41,408 bases of DNA from an uncultured Prevotella sp. (lineage in GTDB: Bacteria > Bacteroidota > Bacteroidia > Bacteroidales > Bacteroidaceae), in contig CABSIA010000007.1 in assembly GCA_902477645.1 (NCBI GenBank), positions 1 to 41,408 of the forward strand, written 5' to 3'. Of the stretch, positions 7,707-16,260 are shown one piece after another. The translations under genes and the position numbers were made by a program. Within the stretch, counting starts at the first letter, position 1; every line of letters begins with the position of its first letter. Below the pieces are notes generated by a model, which was given only the letters and a program-made list of their open reading frames with translations, searched no databases and was not told the DNA's origin.

Positions 7707-8411
7707 ATGAAAACAAGATTTTTGACTATAGCTGCCTGCGCCATGATGCTGCTGGGCAGTTGCAACACGGTGAATAGCAACAATGTAGAGCCGTCTGAGA
7801 AACGTGTGAAGAAAGACTACACAGGGCAGTTGGCGGCTTTCTACAAGATAGAGACTGCGACTGCCATCAATGTGGTCTACACGCAGAATGACGAGCCGCA
7901 GCGGGTTGTGCTCGACGTGCCCGAGAATATGGCAAAATATGTCTCGCTGAAAGTAGAAGACGGCGAGCTTGAAGTGTCGTTCAAAAATCTGCATACCGTT
8001 AAAGGCAATCACCATACAACGGTTTATGTAAGCGGTCCTGCGATACGCAATTTTGAGACATCGAGTGCCGGAAACATATATTTGAAGAATGGCCTGTCAT
8101 ACAATGGTGAGGTGAAGATAGAGGCATCAAGCGCAGGCAATGTGCGCGTTGAGGCTCCTGTCAGAGCCAAGAAACTGGATTTAGAGTCGTCGAGTGCCGG
8201 CAATATCAAGGTTAACGGCGCAGAGGTTGACAGACTTGAGGTTGAAAGCTCAAGTGCCGGCAATATCAAGGTGACGGGCATAAATGCCGTGTCGGTAGAC
8301 GCCGAGGCTTCGAGTGCCGGCAACGTTACTCTTGAGGGAACTTGCCGCACTTTTAGCAAGGAAAAGTCGAGCGCAGGAAACATACATGCGAAGAATCTTA
8401 AACGTCAGTAA
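7707..8411 (+). CDS. Lipoprotein with GIN/DUF2807 adhesin-like repeat domain
   Basis: The 234-residue protein has a lipoprotein signal (LLGSC, Cys19). The C-terminal half repeats the SSAGN motif six times at roughly 20-residue intervals (for example ETSSAGNIYL, EASSAGNVRV, ESSSAGNIKV). This is the pattern of the putative auto-transporter adhesin head GIN domain (DUF2807), expected to form a right-handed beta-helix on the cell surface or periplasmic face. Function is not established. It ends 2 nt before an ABC ATPase gene, so it is probably co-transcribed with the MacAB-TolC-type genes. Confidence 0.88.
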   Translation: MKTRFLTIAACAMMLLGSCNTVNSNNVEPSEKRVKKDYTGQLAAFYKIETATAINVVYTQNDEPQRVVLDVPENMAKYVSLKVEDGELEVSFKNLHTVKGNHHTTVYVSGPAIRNFETSSAGNIYLKNGLSYNGEVKIEASSAGNVRVEAPVRAKKLDLESSSAGNIKVNGAEVDRLEVESSSAGNIKVTGINAVSVDAEASSAGNVTLEGTCRTFSKEKSSAGNIHAKNLKRQ

Positions 8412-8413
8412 TA

Positions 8414-9118
8414 ATGATACGTCTGAAAGACATCAACAAAACCTATCATGGGGCGCTGCCGCTGCATGTGTTGAAAGGTATCGACCTCCATATCAAAAAA
8501 GGAGAGTTCGTATCCATAATGGGTGCGTCGGGGTCTGGAAAGTCAACGCTTTTGAACATTCTCGGAATTCTCGACAATTATGATTCGGGCGAGTATCTGC
8601 TCAATGGCGTGTTGATAAAGGACCTGAGCGAGACCAAGGCCGCGGAGTACCGCAACCGGATGATAGGTTTTATTTTCCAGTCGTTCAACCTTATTCCGTT
8701 TAAGACCGCTGTCGAGAATGTTGAGCTACCGTTGTTCTATCAGGGCGTGGGCCGCCGTAAGCGTCATCAGCTGGCAATGGAATATCTTGAGCGTCTGGGA
8801 CTTTCGCAGTGGGCAAATCATTACCCCAATGAGATGTCGGGAGGCCAGAAGCAGCGAGTGGCGATAGCGCGTGCCCTCATTACAAAACCGCAGATAATAC
8901 TTGCCGACGAGCCTACGGGAGCACTCGACTCAAAAACCAGTGTAGAGGTTATAAACCTGTTGAAGCGGTTGAACGAGGAAGAGGGTATAACGATAGTTGT
9001 TGTAACCCATGAGGGTGGTGTGGCTAACGAGACAAACAAGATTGTGCATATCAAGGACGGCATCATCGGAAACATCGAGGAAAATCTCGACCACCATGCA
9101 AACCGTGGGTTTAAGTAA
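8414..9118 (+). CDS. MacB/LolD-type ABC transporter ATPase
   Basis: The 234-residue ATPase shows Walker A GASGSGKST (residues 37-45), the signature MSGGQKQRVAIARAL, Walker B IILADEPTGALD and the H-loop VVTHE. This is the free-standing MacB/LolD-type ATPase of mechanotransmission ABC systems. It energises the two FtsX-like membrane proteins that follow. In E. coli MacB the ATPase and membrane parts are fused; here they are split, as is usual in Bacteroidetes. The gene starts 2 nt after the GIN-domain gene. Confidence 0.95.
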   Translation: MIRLKDINKTYHGALPLHVLKGIDLHIKKGEFVSIMGASGSGKSTLLNILGILDNYDSGEYLLNGVLIKDLSETKAAEYRNRMIGFIFQSFNLIPFKTAVENVELPLFYQGVGRRKRHQLAMEYLERLGLSQWANHYPNEMSGGQKQRVAIARALITKPQIILADEPTGALDSKTSVEVINLLKRLNEEEGITIVVVTHEGGVANETNKIVHIKDGIIGNIEENLDHHANRGFK

Positions 9119-9161
9119 TCTGTGACTCCAGCAAAACCTCATAACTTCATAACCTCATAAA

Positions 9162-10421
9162 ATGATAGAATTAATCAAGGAAATATGGAGCACCGCCAAG
9201 CGCAACAAGCTCCGCACCTCGCTCACAGGCTTTGCTGTGGCATGGGGAATATTCATGCTGATTTTTCTTCTTGGTGCGGGCAACGGTCTGATCAATGCCC
9301 AGTTGCAGCAGAGCAACCGCTATCTGACAAACTCCATGCGTGTCTTCGGCGGGTGGACTTCCAAGCCTTATAAAGGTCTGAAAGAGGGACGTCCCATAAC
9401 GGTCAATGAGCGTGACGTGGAGATAACGGGCAAGACGTTCGTCGAGAATGTGGAAAATGCCAGTTCCATGCTGTCGCAGTATGGCATCGATATTTCTCTT
9501 GGCGACAATTATGTCTCGCAGCAGACGCTCGTCGGTGTTTATCCTTCCGACTTCACCATCAGCAAACGCCAGATGTCGGCAGGAAGATTTATCAATGAAA
9601 TCGATATGAGAGAACGCCGTAAGGTGATAGTTCTCACAGAGGAGCAGGCAAAGGAATTAAGTAAAAATTATCTCTCTCTTGTTGGATGCAACGTCAAGGT
9701 GGGTGACTTGGCATTTAAGGTGGTTGGCATAACCAAAAACGACAGCCAGCGTCAGAACAGCGAAGCTTTTGTTGCCTATACAGCGCTGAAGACGATTTAC
9801 AACCGTGGCGATGAGGCCGGTGACATTCAGTTCACTATTAAAGGTCTTGTCACCGAGGAACAGAATGACGCTTTCGAGAAAAACTACCGTGCCAGGATAA
9901 ACACCCATCACGACGCTGCTCCTGACGATTCGAGGGCTATCTGGATATGGAACCGCTATACGGACAATATCCAGATGGCGACAGGTATCAGCATTATCCG
10001 CACCGCATTGTGGATAATAGGCCTGTTCACGCTTCTGAGCGGAATTGTTGGAGTCAGCAACATCATGCTCATCACCGTTAAGGAGCGCACACGTGAGTTT
10101 GGTGTCCGTAAGGCGATTGGCGCGAGGCCGTGGCAAATTCTCTATTTGATAATCACCGAGAGTGTCATCACAACGGCTATCTTCGGATATCTCGGGATGC
10201 TGTGCGGCATTGCCGCCAACGAGTATATGGATGCCACAATCGGCCATGAGGTCATAGATACGGGACTGTTTCAGGCGACAATGTTCGTAGACCCTACGGT
10301 AGGCCTTGATGTCTGCATACAGGCAACGCTTGTTATAATCGTGGCGGGTACCATTGCCGGGCTAATTCCGGCTATGAAGGCTGCAAGGGTAAGACCAATA
10401 GAGGCATTGAGAGCGGAGTAA
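9162..10421 (+). CDS. MacB-type ABC permease (FtsX fold), first
   Basis: The 419-residue protein has the MacB layout: an N-terminal membrane helix (about 20-42), a periplasmic domain of about 200 residues (MacB_PCD type), and three C-terminal helices from about 285. It carries the conserved block GVSNIMLITVKERTREFGVRKAIGA in its FtsX domain; I give the core as VKERTREFGVRKAIGA. It works by passing the ATPase cycle to the periplasmic adaptor and outer-membrane channel, not by moving substrate through the membrane. It is paired with a paralogue immediately downstream, so the complex is probably a heterodimer. Confidence 0.93.
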   Translation: MIELIKEIWSTAKRNKLRTSLTGFAVAWGIFMLIFLLGAGNGLINAQLQQSNRYLTNSMRVFGGWTSKPYKGLKEGRPITVNERDVEITGKTFVENVENASSMLSQYGIDISLGDNYVSQQTLVGVYPSDFTISKRQMSAGRFINEIDMRERRKVIVLTEEQAKELSKNYLSLVGCNVKVGDLAFKVVGITKNDSQRQNSEAFVAYTALKTIYNRGDEAGDIQFTIKGLVTEEQNDAFEKNYRARINTHHDAAPDDSRAIWIWNRYTDNIQMATGISIIRTALWIIGLFTLLSGIVGVSNIMLITVKERTREFGVRKAIGARPWQILYLIITESVITTAIFGYLGMLCGIAANEYMDATIGHEVIDTGLFQATMFVDPTVGLDVCIQATLVIIVAGTIAGLIPAMKAARVRPIEALRAE

Positions 10422-10434
10422 AAAATATTAATAT

Positions 10435-11682
10435 ATGAGATTTGACATTGATACATATCGTGAGATAATCGACACCATAACCCGAAACAAGAGCCGGAGC
10501 TTTCTTACAGGCTTTGGAGTGTTTTGGGGAGTGTTCATGCTGATTGTACTTATCGGTGGAGGTCAGGGACTCAAAGAGATGCTTCAGCAAAACTTTGCAG
10601 GCTTTGCCACCAATACGGCTATGATTTGGACGCAATCAACAACGAAGCCATACAAAGGGTTCCGCAAAGGCAGAAGTTTCAATATGGTGACAAGGGATAT
10701 GGAGCGTATCCGCCAGCATGTGCCTGAACTGGACATCATAACTCCAATAATGTTTGGTGGCAGAAAAAATGCGGTTGTAGCAGAGAACTCTTATTCTGCA
10801 AGCATTTCTGGCGTAAGCTTCGACTATGCCGAGGTTTGCTCGCCCGTAATTTTTTACGGCAGATACCTTAACGAGATGGACATAAAGGAAGGCAGAAAAG
10901 TCTGCGTTTTGGGCAAGCAGGTATATAAGCAGCTGTTTCCGGGAGGCGGAAATCCTTGTGGACAGCGTGTGCGTGTAGACTCTACATATTACCAAGTTGT
11001 TGGAGTTGACTATAAAGGCGGCAACGGCATAAACGTAAACGGACGTGCCGACGAGCTGATAACCATTCCCTATACAGTTTTCCAGAAGGCATACAACAGT
11101 GGTGATGCCATCCACAGCATGGCTGTTACCGGACGGCCTGGTGTTGTTATGAGCTCGCTCTCTGACCGTATGCGCCGTGTTATAGCACGAAACCATACTG
11201 TTGACCCAACAGATGAGAAAGCCATAACGGTTTTCAATACAGAGGTGCTTTTCGGTATGATGGACAATCTTTTTAAAGGCGTAAATTTCCTGATATGGCT
11301 TGTAGGCATCGGGACGCTTTTTGCCGGAGCAATCGGAGTCTCAAACATCATGATGGTGACGGTGAAAGAACGCACTACGGAAATCGGAATACGCCGTGCC
11401 ATAGGTGCCACGCCACGGATGATTCTGTCACAAATCATTACTGAGAGCATTTTGCTTACGGCTGTGGCGGGTATGAGCGGAATACTCTTCGGAGTCGGCA
11501 TCCTTCAGATGATAGAGCTTGGCAATACCACCGACGGCATTCTTGCCGCTCATTTCCAAGTCGGCTTCTGGACGGCTATAGCTGCCGCTCTTCTCCTAAG
11601 TTTCCTCGGTGCGTTGGCAGGTCTTGCCCCGGCATGGAGAGCTATGAGCATAAAACCGGTTGATGCCATGCGCGATGAGTGA
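10435..11682 (+). CDS. MacB-type ABC permease (FtsX fold), second
   Basis: The 415-residue paralogue of the preceding gene has the same helix-periplasmic domain-three helix arrangement and the block VKERTTEIGIRRAIGA. It starts 13 nt after its partner. The two differ widely in the periplasmic region, suggesting specialised halves of one transporter. Substrate cannot be predicted; members of this group export peptides, lipoproteins or antibiotics. Confidence 0.93.
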   Translation: MRFDIDTYREIIDTITRNKSRSFLTGFGVFWGVFMLIVLIGGGQGLKEMLQQNFAGFATNTAMIWTQSTTKPYKGFRKGRSFNMVTRDMERIRQHVPELDIITPIMFGGRKNAVVAENSYSASISGVSFDYAEVCSPVIFYGRYLNEMDIKEGRKVCVLGKQVYKQLFPGGGNPCGQRVRVDSTYYQVVGVDYKGGNGINVNGRADELITIPYTVFQKAYNSGDAIHSMAVTGRPGVVMSSLSDRMRRVIARNHTVDPTDEKAITVFNTEVLFGMMDNLFKGVNFLIWLVGIGTLFAGAIGVSNIMMVTVKERTTEIGIRRAIGATPRMILSQIITESILLTAVAGMSGILFGVGILQMIELGNTTDGILAAHFQVGFWTAIAAALLLSFLGALAGLAPAWRAMSIKPVDAMRDE

Positions 11683-11730
11683 TAGATAAAATAGATTTTA
11701 TAGGATTGTAGAAATTAAAAAATATTAGAT

Positions 11731-12846
11731 ATGAGGAAATATAGTAAGTTAATTATTGCGGCTGTGGTTGCCGTAATTTTCATCGGAACATTTGTGTTCC
11801 TTTACCTGAAATCACGTCCTGTTCCTGTGGTCTACACGGAGTTTACACCTCAGGTGATGGATATTCAAAAAACTACGGTTATTACCGGCAAAATTGAACC
11901 GCGCACCGAGGTGACTGTGAAACCGCAGATTAGCGGCATTATCACCGAGCTTTATAAAGAGGCAGGCGAAATGGTGCAGGAGGGTGAGGTCATAGCCAAG
12001 GTAAAGGTCATTCCAGATATGGGACAGCTCAGCTCGGCAGAGTCGCGCGTGCGTCTTGCGGAAATTAATCTTAAGCAGATGCAGACCGATTTCAACCGTG
12101 AGGAGTCTCTGCATAAACAGAAACTTGTAAGCGATGACGAGTATGACAAAGTACGTCAAAATCTGCGGCAGGCCAAGGAGGAACTGAGTGCCGCACAAGA
12201 TGCGCTCGACATTGTACGCAATGGTGTGTCGAAGAGCAATGCCAGTGCCAGCTCTACACTTATCCGCTCAACTATTTCCGGTCTTATCCTTGATGTCCCA
12301 GTAAAAGTCGGCAACACCGTTGTGCTTAGCAACACATTCAATGACGGTACTACAATTGCGACGGTTGCCAATATGAGCGACCTTGTATTCCGTGGAAATA
12401 TCGATGAGACAGAGGTCGGGCGGCTCGTAGAGGGCATGCCGATGAAGATAACCGTGGGTGCCTTGCAGGATTTGAAGTTTGAGGCAGATTTGGAATATAT
12501 TTCTCCTAAGGCTGTGGCAAACAACGGGGCCAACCAGTTTGAGGTAAAGGCGGCCGTCCGCTCGGTGGAAGGCGGTAAGATACGTTCCGGCTATAGTGCC
12601 AATGCCGAGATTGTGCTCAGCAAAGCCTCAAAAGTTCTTTCCGTTCCCGAGAGTGCCATTGAGTTTAGCGGTGACTCCACTTTTGTCTATATCGTAAAGG
12701 GCGAGGGTGAGATGAAAACTTACGACCGCCACCATGTTGTTACGGGGTTGAGCGATGGAGTGAACATAGAGATAAAGAAGGGACTCAGCGTAAAGGACAA
12801 AGTACGCGGGCCGCAGAAAGTTTCAGATACAGATAAAAACTCGTAA
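11731..12846 (+). CDS. MacA-like periplasmic adaptor (HlyD/RND membrane-fusion family)
   Basis: The 371-residue adaptor has one N-terminal membrane anchor (about 7-27), a lipoyl-type half (TVKPQISGIITELYKEAGE), a coiled-coil hairpin from about 95 to 165 rich in Glu, Gln and Lys, then beta-barrel and membrane-proximal domains. It bridges the MacB-type permeases to the TolC-type channel encoded 2 nt downstream. Length and order match MacA homologues. It follows the permease genes within the same operon. Confidence 0.94.
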   Translation: MRKYSKLIIAAVVAVIFIGTFVFLYLKSRPVPVVYTEFTPQVMDIQKTTVITGKIEPRTEVTVKPQISGIITELYKEAGEMVQEGEVIAKVKVIPDMGQLSSAESRVRLAEINLKQMQTDFNREESLHKQKLVSDDEYDKVRQNLRQAKEELSAAQDALDIVRNGVSKSNASASSTLIRSTISGLILDVPVKVGNTVVLSNTFNDGTTIATVANMSDLVFRGNIDETEVGRLVEGMPMKITVGALQDLKFEADLEYISPKAVANNGANQFEVKAAVRSVEGGKIRSGYSANAEIVLSKASKVLSVPESAIEFSGDSTFVYIVKGEGEMKTYDRHHVVTGLSDGVNIEIKKGLSVKDKVRGPQKVSDTDKNS

Positions 12847-12848
12847 AT

Positions 12849-14177
12849 ATGAAGAAGACCGCATTACTGCTCCTCATGGCATTGCCCGTGCTCGCACAGG
12901 CACAGCCGTGGAATCTGAAAAAGTGCATAGACTATGCATTGGAGCATAACATAACCATACGCCAGCAGCAAAACGTGGCAGAGCAGCAAAAAGTGCAGCT
13001 TGATGACAGCCGTGGCAACCACATGCCGACTGTTGATGCCTCGTTGTCTCAGAATTTTTCGTTCGGACGTGGACTTACTGCACAAAACACATACGAGAAT
13101 ACCAACACAAGTAATTCGTCTATGTCGCTTGGCGTGTCTCTTCCTATTTTTGCCGGAAACAAAATTGTGAACTCTGTGAAACTTGCGCAGTTGAATCTTG
13201 ACGCATCGCTTGCCGATCTCGACAAGGCGCGCGATGATATCCGGACGCAGGTTGCAAAGGCATACGTCCAAATTCTTTACGATACCGAAATAACAGCTGT
13301 TTCCCATCGCCAGATAGAAATTGACTCAGCTCAGGTAGTACGCCTTCAGCGCATGTTTGAGGCAGGTAAGGCGAGTGCTGTTGAGGTAGCACAGCAACAG
13401 GCACAGCTTGCAAAAAGCCGGCTAACGGCAACCACAGCCGACAATAGCCGCAGCCTTTCTGTTTTGGCATTGTCGCAACTTCTTGAATTGCCAACTCCAG
13501 AAGGTTTTGACATCGCAATCCCCGACACCTCCATGTTAACTACACCCCCCGCTGGGGGGCAGGGGGGCCTCCCTTCTCCCGACCTTATTTATGCTGAGGC
13601 TTTAGGCGTAAAACCCCAGATAAAGGCTGAACAATTACGCCTTGCGGGAACCGACTACAGTATAAAGATTGCACGTGGCGACTATCTGCCAACATTGTCT
13701 TTGTCTGGCGGAGTTGGCACAAACTATTACAAGACCTCGGGATTTGACGCCGACGGCTTCGCCACTCAGCTGAAGAATAATTTCAGCCAGTATGTGGGCA
13801 TAAACCTGTCAATACCCATATTCAACCATTTCTCTACCCGCAACAAGATACGTCAGGCAAAAATTGACCGCAACAACCGGCAACTGCGGCTCGATGCAGA
13901 GAAGAAGGCGTTATACAATGAAATTCAGCAGGTTTATTACAGTGCCGTGGCTTCGATGACTAAATGGAACTGCAGCAGCGAGGCTGTAGTCGCAGGAAAT
14001 GCCGCTTTTGAGCTTGCCAAGGCAAAATATGAGAATGGAAAGGCGACAATTACAGAGTTCAACGAGCAGAAAAATAATTTCCTGCAGGCTATGAGCGATC
14101 TTGTACAGGCAAAATACGAGTATCTATACCAGACGGCATTGCTTGATTTCTATCGTGGGCATGATCTTGATTTCTAA
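12849..14177 (+). CDS. TolC-family outer-membrane efflux protein
   Basis: The 442-residue protein has a signal peptide (cleavage expected after LAQAQ, near residue 19) and two outer-membrane efflux repeats, about residues 25-215 and 250-435, each with long amphipathic helices. The start LKKCIDYALEHNITIRQQ is the usual opening of Bacteroidetes TolC proteins. It closes the exporter operon. Residues 233-244 (PPAGGQGGLPSP) are encoded by a GC-rich palindrome of a dispersed repeat family, in frame, in the linker between the two halves. The gene is followed by a strong hairpin. Confidence 0.94.
   Translation: MKKTALLLLMALPVLAQAQPWNLKKCIDYALEHNITIRQQQNVAEQQKVQLDDSRGNHMPTVDASLSQNFSFGRGLTAQNTYENTNTSNSSMSLGVSLPIFAGNKIVNSVKLAQLNLDASLADLDKARDDIRTQVAKAYVQILYDTEITAVSHRQIEIDSAQVVRLQRMFEAGKASAVEVAQQQAQLAKSRLTATTADNSRSLSVLALSQLLELPTPEGFDIAIPDTSMLTTPPAGGQGGLPSPDLIYAEALGVKPQIKAEQLRLAGTDYSIKIARGDYLPTLSLSGGVGTNYYKTSGFDADGFATQLKNNFSQYVGINLSIPIFNHFSTRNKIRQAKIDRNNRQLRLDAEKKALYNEIQQVYYSAVASMTKWNCSSEAVVAGNAAFELAKAKYENGKATITEFNEQKNNFLQAMSDLVQAKYEYLYQTALLDFYRGHDLDF
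13545..13573. repeat. GC-rich palindromic repeat inside the tolC-like gene
   Basis: CCCCCC-GCT-GGGGGG followed by A-GGGGGG-CCTCCC stands out from the surrounding sequence. On the opposite strand it resembles the insertion at 14776-14805 in aroA and the intergenic palindrome at 39080-39120. Its length keeps the frame open. Confidence 0.6.
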
Positions 14178-14180
14178 AGT

Positions 14181-14270
14181 CATCGCAGCCGCTTACGGTG
14201 GCTTATGCAACCGCTTGCATTGGCTATAGCAAGCGGTTGCATTTTTTAGCGGTTATGAAGCTGTTTTTAA
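14181..14270. repeat. Hairpin repeat after tolC-like gene, loop orientation A
   Basis: A 14-bp perfect stem (14205-14218 with 14229-14242, ATGCAACCGCTTGC) encloses the loop ATTGGCTATA and is followed by a T run, so it should terminate the exporter operon. The same element with the same flanks but an inverted loop lies at 39261-39353. Another shared piece, a 17-bp TAATTCCGCCAACGGGT, is at 14306-14322 and inverted at 39133-39149. Confidence 0.85.
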
Positions 14271-14372
14271 AATTTTGAACCTAAGGAATTAAGTACGTTC
14301 TAAATTAATTCCGCCAACGGGTGATAGTAAAAAAGGAGACTGCTGTATTTGCAATCTCCTTGTCGGCTAAAG

Positions 14373-14445
14373 TCGGGATGACCAGACTCGAACTGGCGAC
14401 CTCGCGCCCCCCAGACGTGTGCGCTACCAACTGCGCTACATCCCG
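14373..14445 (-). tRNA. tRNA-Pro (anticodon GGG)
   Basis: The 73-nt minus-strand gene folds as a cloverleaf: acceptor CGGGATG/CATCCCG, D arm GCGC-AGTTGGTA-GCGC, anticodon loop CTGGGGG giving GGG, and T arm GCCAG-TTCGAGT-CTGGT, with discriminator A. CCA is not encoded. One anticodon-stem pair is A28-C42, a mismatch. A consensus promoter lies upstream. Confidence 0.93.
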
Positions 14446-14461
14446 ATACCGTTTCGGGGTG

Positions 14462-14493
14462 CAAAGGTATGCAATTTGTTTCATATCGCCAAA
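14462..14493 (-). promoter_or_regulatory. Consensus promoter of tRNA-Pro
   Basis: On the minus strand TTTG (14490-14493) and TACCTTTG (14462-14469) are spaced 20 nt, an exact match, ending 16 nt before the tRNA. Confidence 0.8.
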
Positions 14494-14573
14494 TTTATGC
14501 GGATTTTTTTCTGTAAAAAACAATATTTAATATTATTCCTTATTATATAATGTGGTGGAATGATATTTTTTTG

Positions 14574-14581
14574 TAATTTTG
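14574..14581 (+). promoter_or_regulatory. -7 box TAATTTTG of aroA
   Basis: This perfect TAnnTTTG box lies 23 nt before the aroA start; the -33 region (TGTG near 14551) is a weak match. Confidence 0.5.
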
Positions 14582-14604
14582 CAATCTAAAGGATTTTGTA
14601 AAAT

Positions 14605-15888
14605 ATGAAATATACGATAACCGCACCTGGGAGTATACACACCCGGATAGTGTTGCCTGCATCGAAGAGCATAAGCAACAGGGCATTGGTAATCAGTGCC
14701 TTGGCAGACAGCGATATTCTTCCGGCAAACCTTTCCTGTTGTGACGATACGGAGGTAATGGTTAGGGCACTGAAGTCCCCCAGCCCCCTGGTGGAGGGTG
14801 GTGTTCCGCAGTCTCCTGAAATTATAGATATTGGTGCCGCCGGAACTGCGATGCGTTTTTTGACGGCATATTTTTGTGTCAGCGCAGGCGAGCATGTTGT
14901 CACGGGCACCGAACGTATGCGCCACAGACCCATAGGCGTTCTTGTTGATGCCCTGCGGTATTTGGGCGCCGGTGTGGAATATGTTGGCAAGGAGGGCTTC
15001 CCGCCATTGCTGATACGTGGCGGAAAGCTTGAGGGCGGACATTTGGAAGTTCCGGGAAATGTAAGCTCGCAATATATCTCGGCACTGCTTATGATAGGCC
15101 CTGTGCTAGAGAAAGGTTTGGAACTTCATCTGAAAGGCGGCATAGCCTCGAGGCCATACATAGACCTCACGCTGTGTATGATGAAGGAATATGGCGCAGA
15201 TGCTGAATGGACCGATGTCGATACTATAACGGTCAGGCCTGTACCATACAGGCAACGCGAATATCAGATTGAGAGCGACTGGAGCGCATCGTCGTATTGG
15301 TACGAGATAATGGCTCTTATCGACGACCGGGAGTCGGAAGGGGAGCTTGTGGGGCTTATGGACGGCTCACGCCAGGGCGACTCCGTAGCCCGCTACTTGT
15401 CGTCTACTCTCGGTGTGAAGACGGCTTTTGTCCCGAGAACGGAAAATACGCCGGCAATGGTGAGGCTTACCCGCCACGTGCGCACGTTGCCACCCCTTGA
15501 CTACGATTTCGTAACCTCGCCCGACTTGGCACAGACCTACGTTGCGGCGTGTTGCGCACTGGGAATTCCGTTTCATTTCACAGGACTTGCCAGTCTGAAA
15601 ATAAAAGAGACCGACCGTATAGAGGCCCTGAAGACGGAATTACGAAAACTTGGCTTTGTTGTAAGAGACAAGGCTGGACGTGAGCTGATTTGGGACGGTG
15701 AGAGATGTGAGCCTACAGGCGAGCCTGTCGACACATACGAGGACCACCGCATGGCAATGGCTTTTGCGCCGTTGGCAATAAAGCTCGGACAGATAGAGAT
15801 TAACAATCCACAGGTTGTCAGCAAGTCGTATCCGGCATTTTGGGACGATCTGCGAAAAGCAGGATTTGGCGTATGCTGTTCCTTGTAG
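14605..15888 (+). CDS. aroA: 3-phosphoshikimate 1-carboxyvinyltransferase (EPSP synthase)
   Basis: The enzyme joins phosphoenolpyruvate to shikimate-3-phosphate, the sixth step of the shikimate pathway, in the cytoplasm. The 427-residue chain shows the N-terminal ASKSISNRAL motif (Lys15 region), the GAAGTAMRFL block, SSQYISALLM, and the C-terminal LKIKETDRI and DHRMAMAFAP motifs. Residues 58-72 (SPSPLVEGGVPQSPE) form an extra Pro/Gly-rich loop between MVRAL and IDIGAAG; it is encoded by a GC-rich repeat and probably sits on the surface of the N-terminal domain. The 3' end overlaps the next gene by 16 nt. Confidence 0.96.
   Translation: MKYTITAPGSIHTRIVLPASKSISNRALVISALADSDILPANLSCCDDTEVMVRALKSPSPLVEGGVPQSPEIIDIGAAGTAMRFLTAYFCVSAGEHVVTGTERMRHRPIGVLVDALRYLGAGVEYVGKEGFPPLLIRGGKLEGGHLEVPGNVSSQYISALLMIGPVLEKGLELHLKGGIASRPYIDLTLCMMKEYGADAEWTDVDTITVRPVPYRQREYQIESDWSASSYWYEIMALIDDRESEGELVGLMDGSRQGDSVARYLSSTLGVKTAFVPRTENTPAMVRLTRHVRTLPPLDYDFVTSPDLAQTYVAACCALGIPFHFTGLASLKIKETDRIEALKTELRKLGFVVRDKAGRELIWDGERCEPTGEPVDTYEDHRMAMAFAPLAIKLGQIEINNPQVVSKSYPAFWDDLRKAGFGVCCSL
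14776..14805. repeat. GC-rich palindromic repeat inside aroA
   Basis: The C-rich/G-rich segment (CCCCCAGCCCCCTGG then GGAGGGTGG) matches the reverse complement of the tolC-like insertion at 13545-13573 in composition and order, and the intergenic copy at 39080-39120. It is in frame and encodes SPSPLVEGGV. Confidence 0.55.
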
Positions 15889-16256
15889 CGTCACTGGTAC
15901 TTTTGGGCGTTGTTGCCGCCTTGACCTCGTTGTTGGGCAAAAAAGGCAATGGCGGCGATGTGGTCGTTATACCTAATGACTGCGGCACATGCAATGGCGA
16001 CAATGCCAAGTGCGAGCAGGAGTGTATGATGGAGGCGGCGACAAAACCAATAGAATATTACGATGACGAGGAGCTTGACCGTTTCCGCCACCGTCCGTCA
16101 GACTGCTATACAGACAGTGAGGCTGACGAGTTTGCAGAGGTTATGTACACGCTGAAACCAGAGGATGTGAAAGGATGGAACCGCAGCCTGATATTGAGAG
16201 AGATAAACGTTCCGGACCAGATAAAAGACGAGTTGGTGGCGCTTTTAGATGAGTGA
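15873..16256 (+). CDS. Small membrane-anchored protein with cysteine cluster, unknown function
   Basis: Starting at the ATG at 15873 gives 127 residues with an N-terminal hydrophobic anchor (MLFLVASLVLLGVVAALTSL). A C-x2-C-x6-C-x3-C cluster (CGTCNGDNAKCEQEC) follows, then an acidic, probably cytoplasmic or periplasmic helical region. An in-frame ATG at 15840 would add 11 residues and deepen the overlap with aroA; the later start gives a normal anchor. The cysteines could bind a metal or iron-sulfur cluster or form disulfides. I do not recognise the family. Coupling to aroA is by 16-nt overlap. Confidence 0.75.
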   Translation: MLFLVASLVLLGVVAALTSLLGKKGNGGDVVVIPNDCGTCNGDNAKCEQECMMEAATKPIEYYDDEELDRFRHRPSDCYTDSEADEFAEVMYTLKPEDVKGWNRSLILREINVPDQIKDELVALLDE

Positions 16257-16260
16257 AGAT

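Noticed and set aside
13545..13573. Frameshift or sequencing error in the C/G runs of the tolC-like gene
   Set aside because: The frame stays open with normal TolC sequence on both sides; a similar in-frame element in aroA favours a real insertion.
14305..14530. Short proteins over the tRNA-Pro gene on both strands
   Set aside because: They are read-through of the tRNA; the cloverleaf and promoter explain the region.
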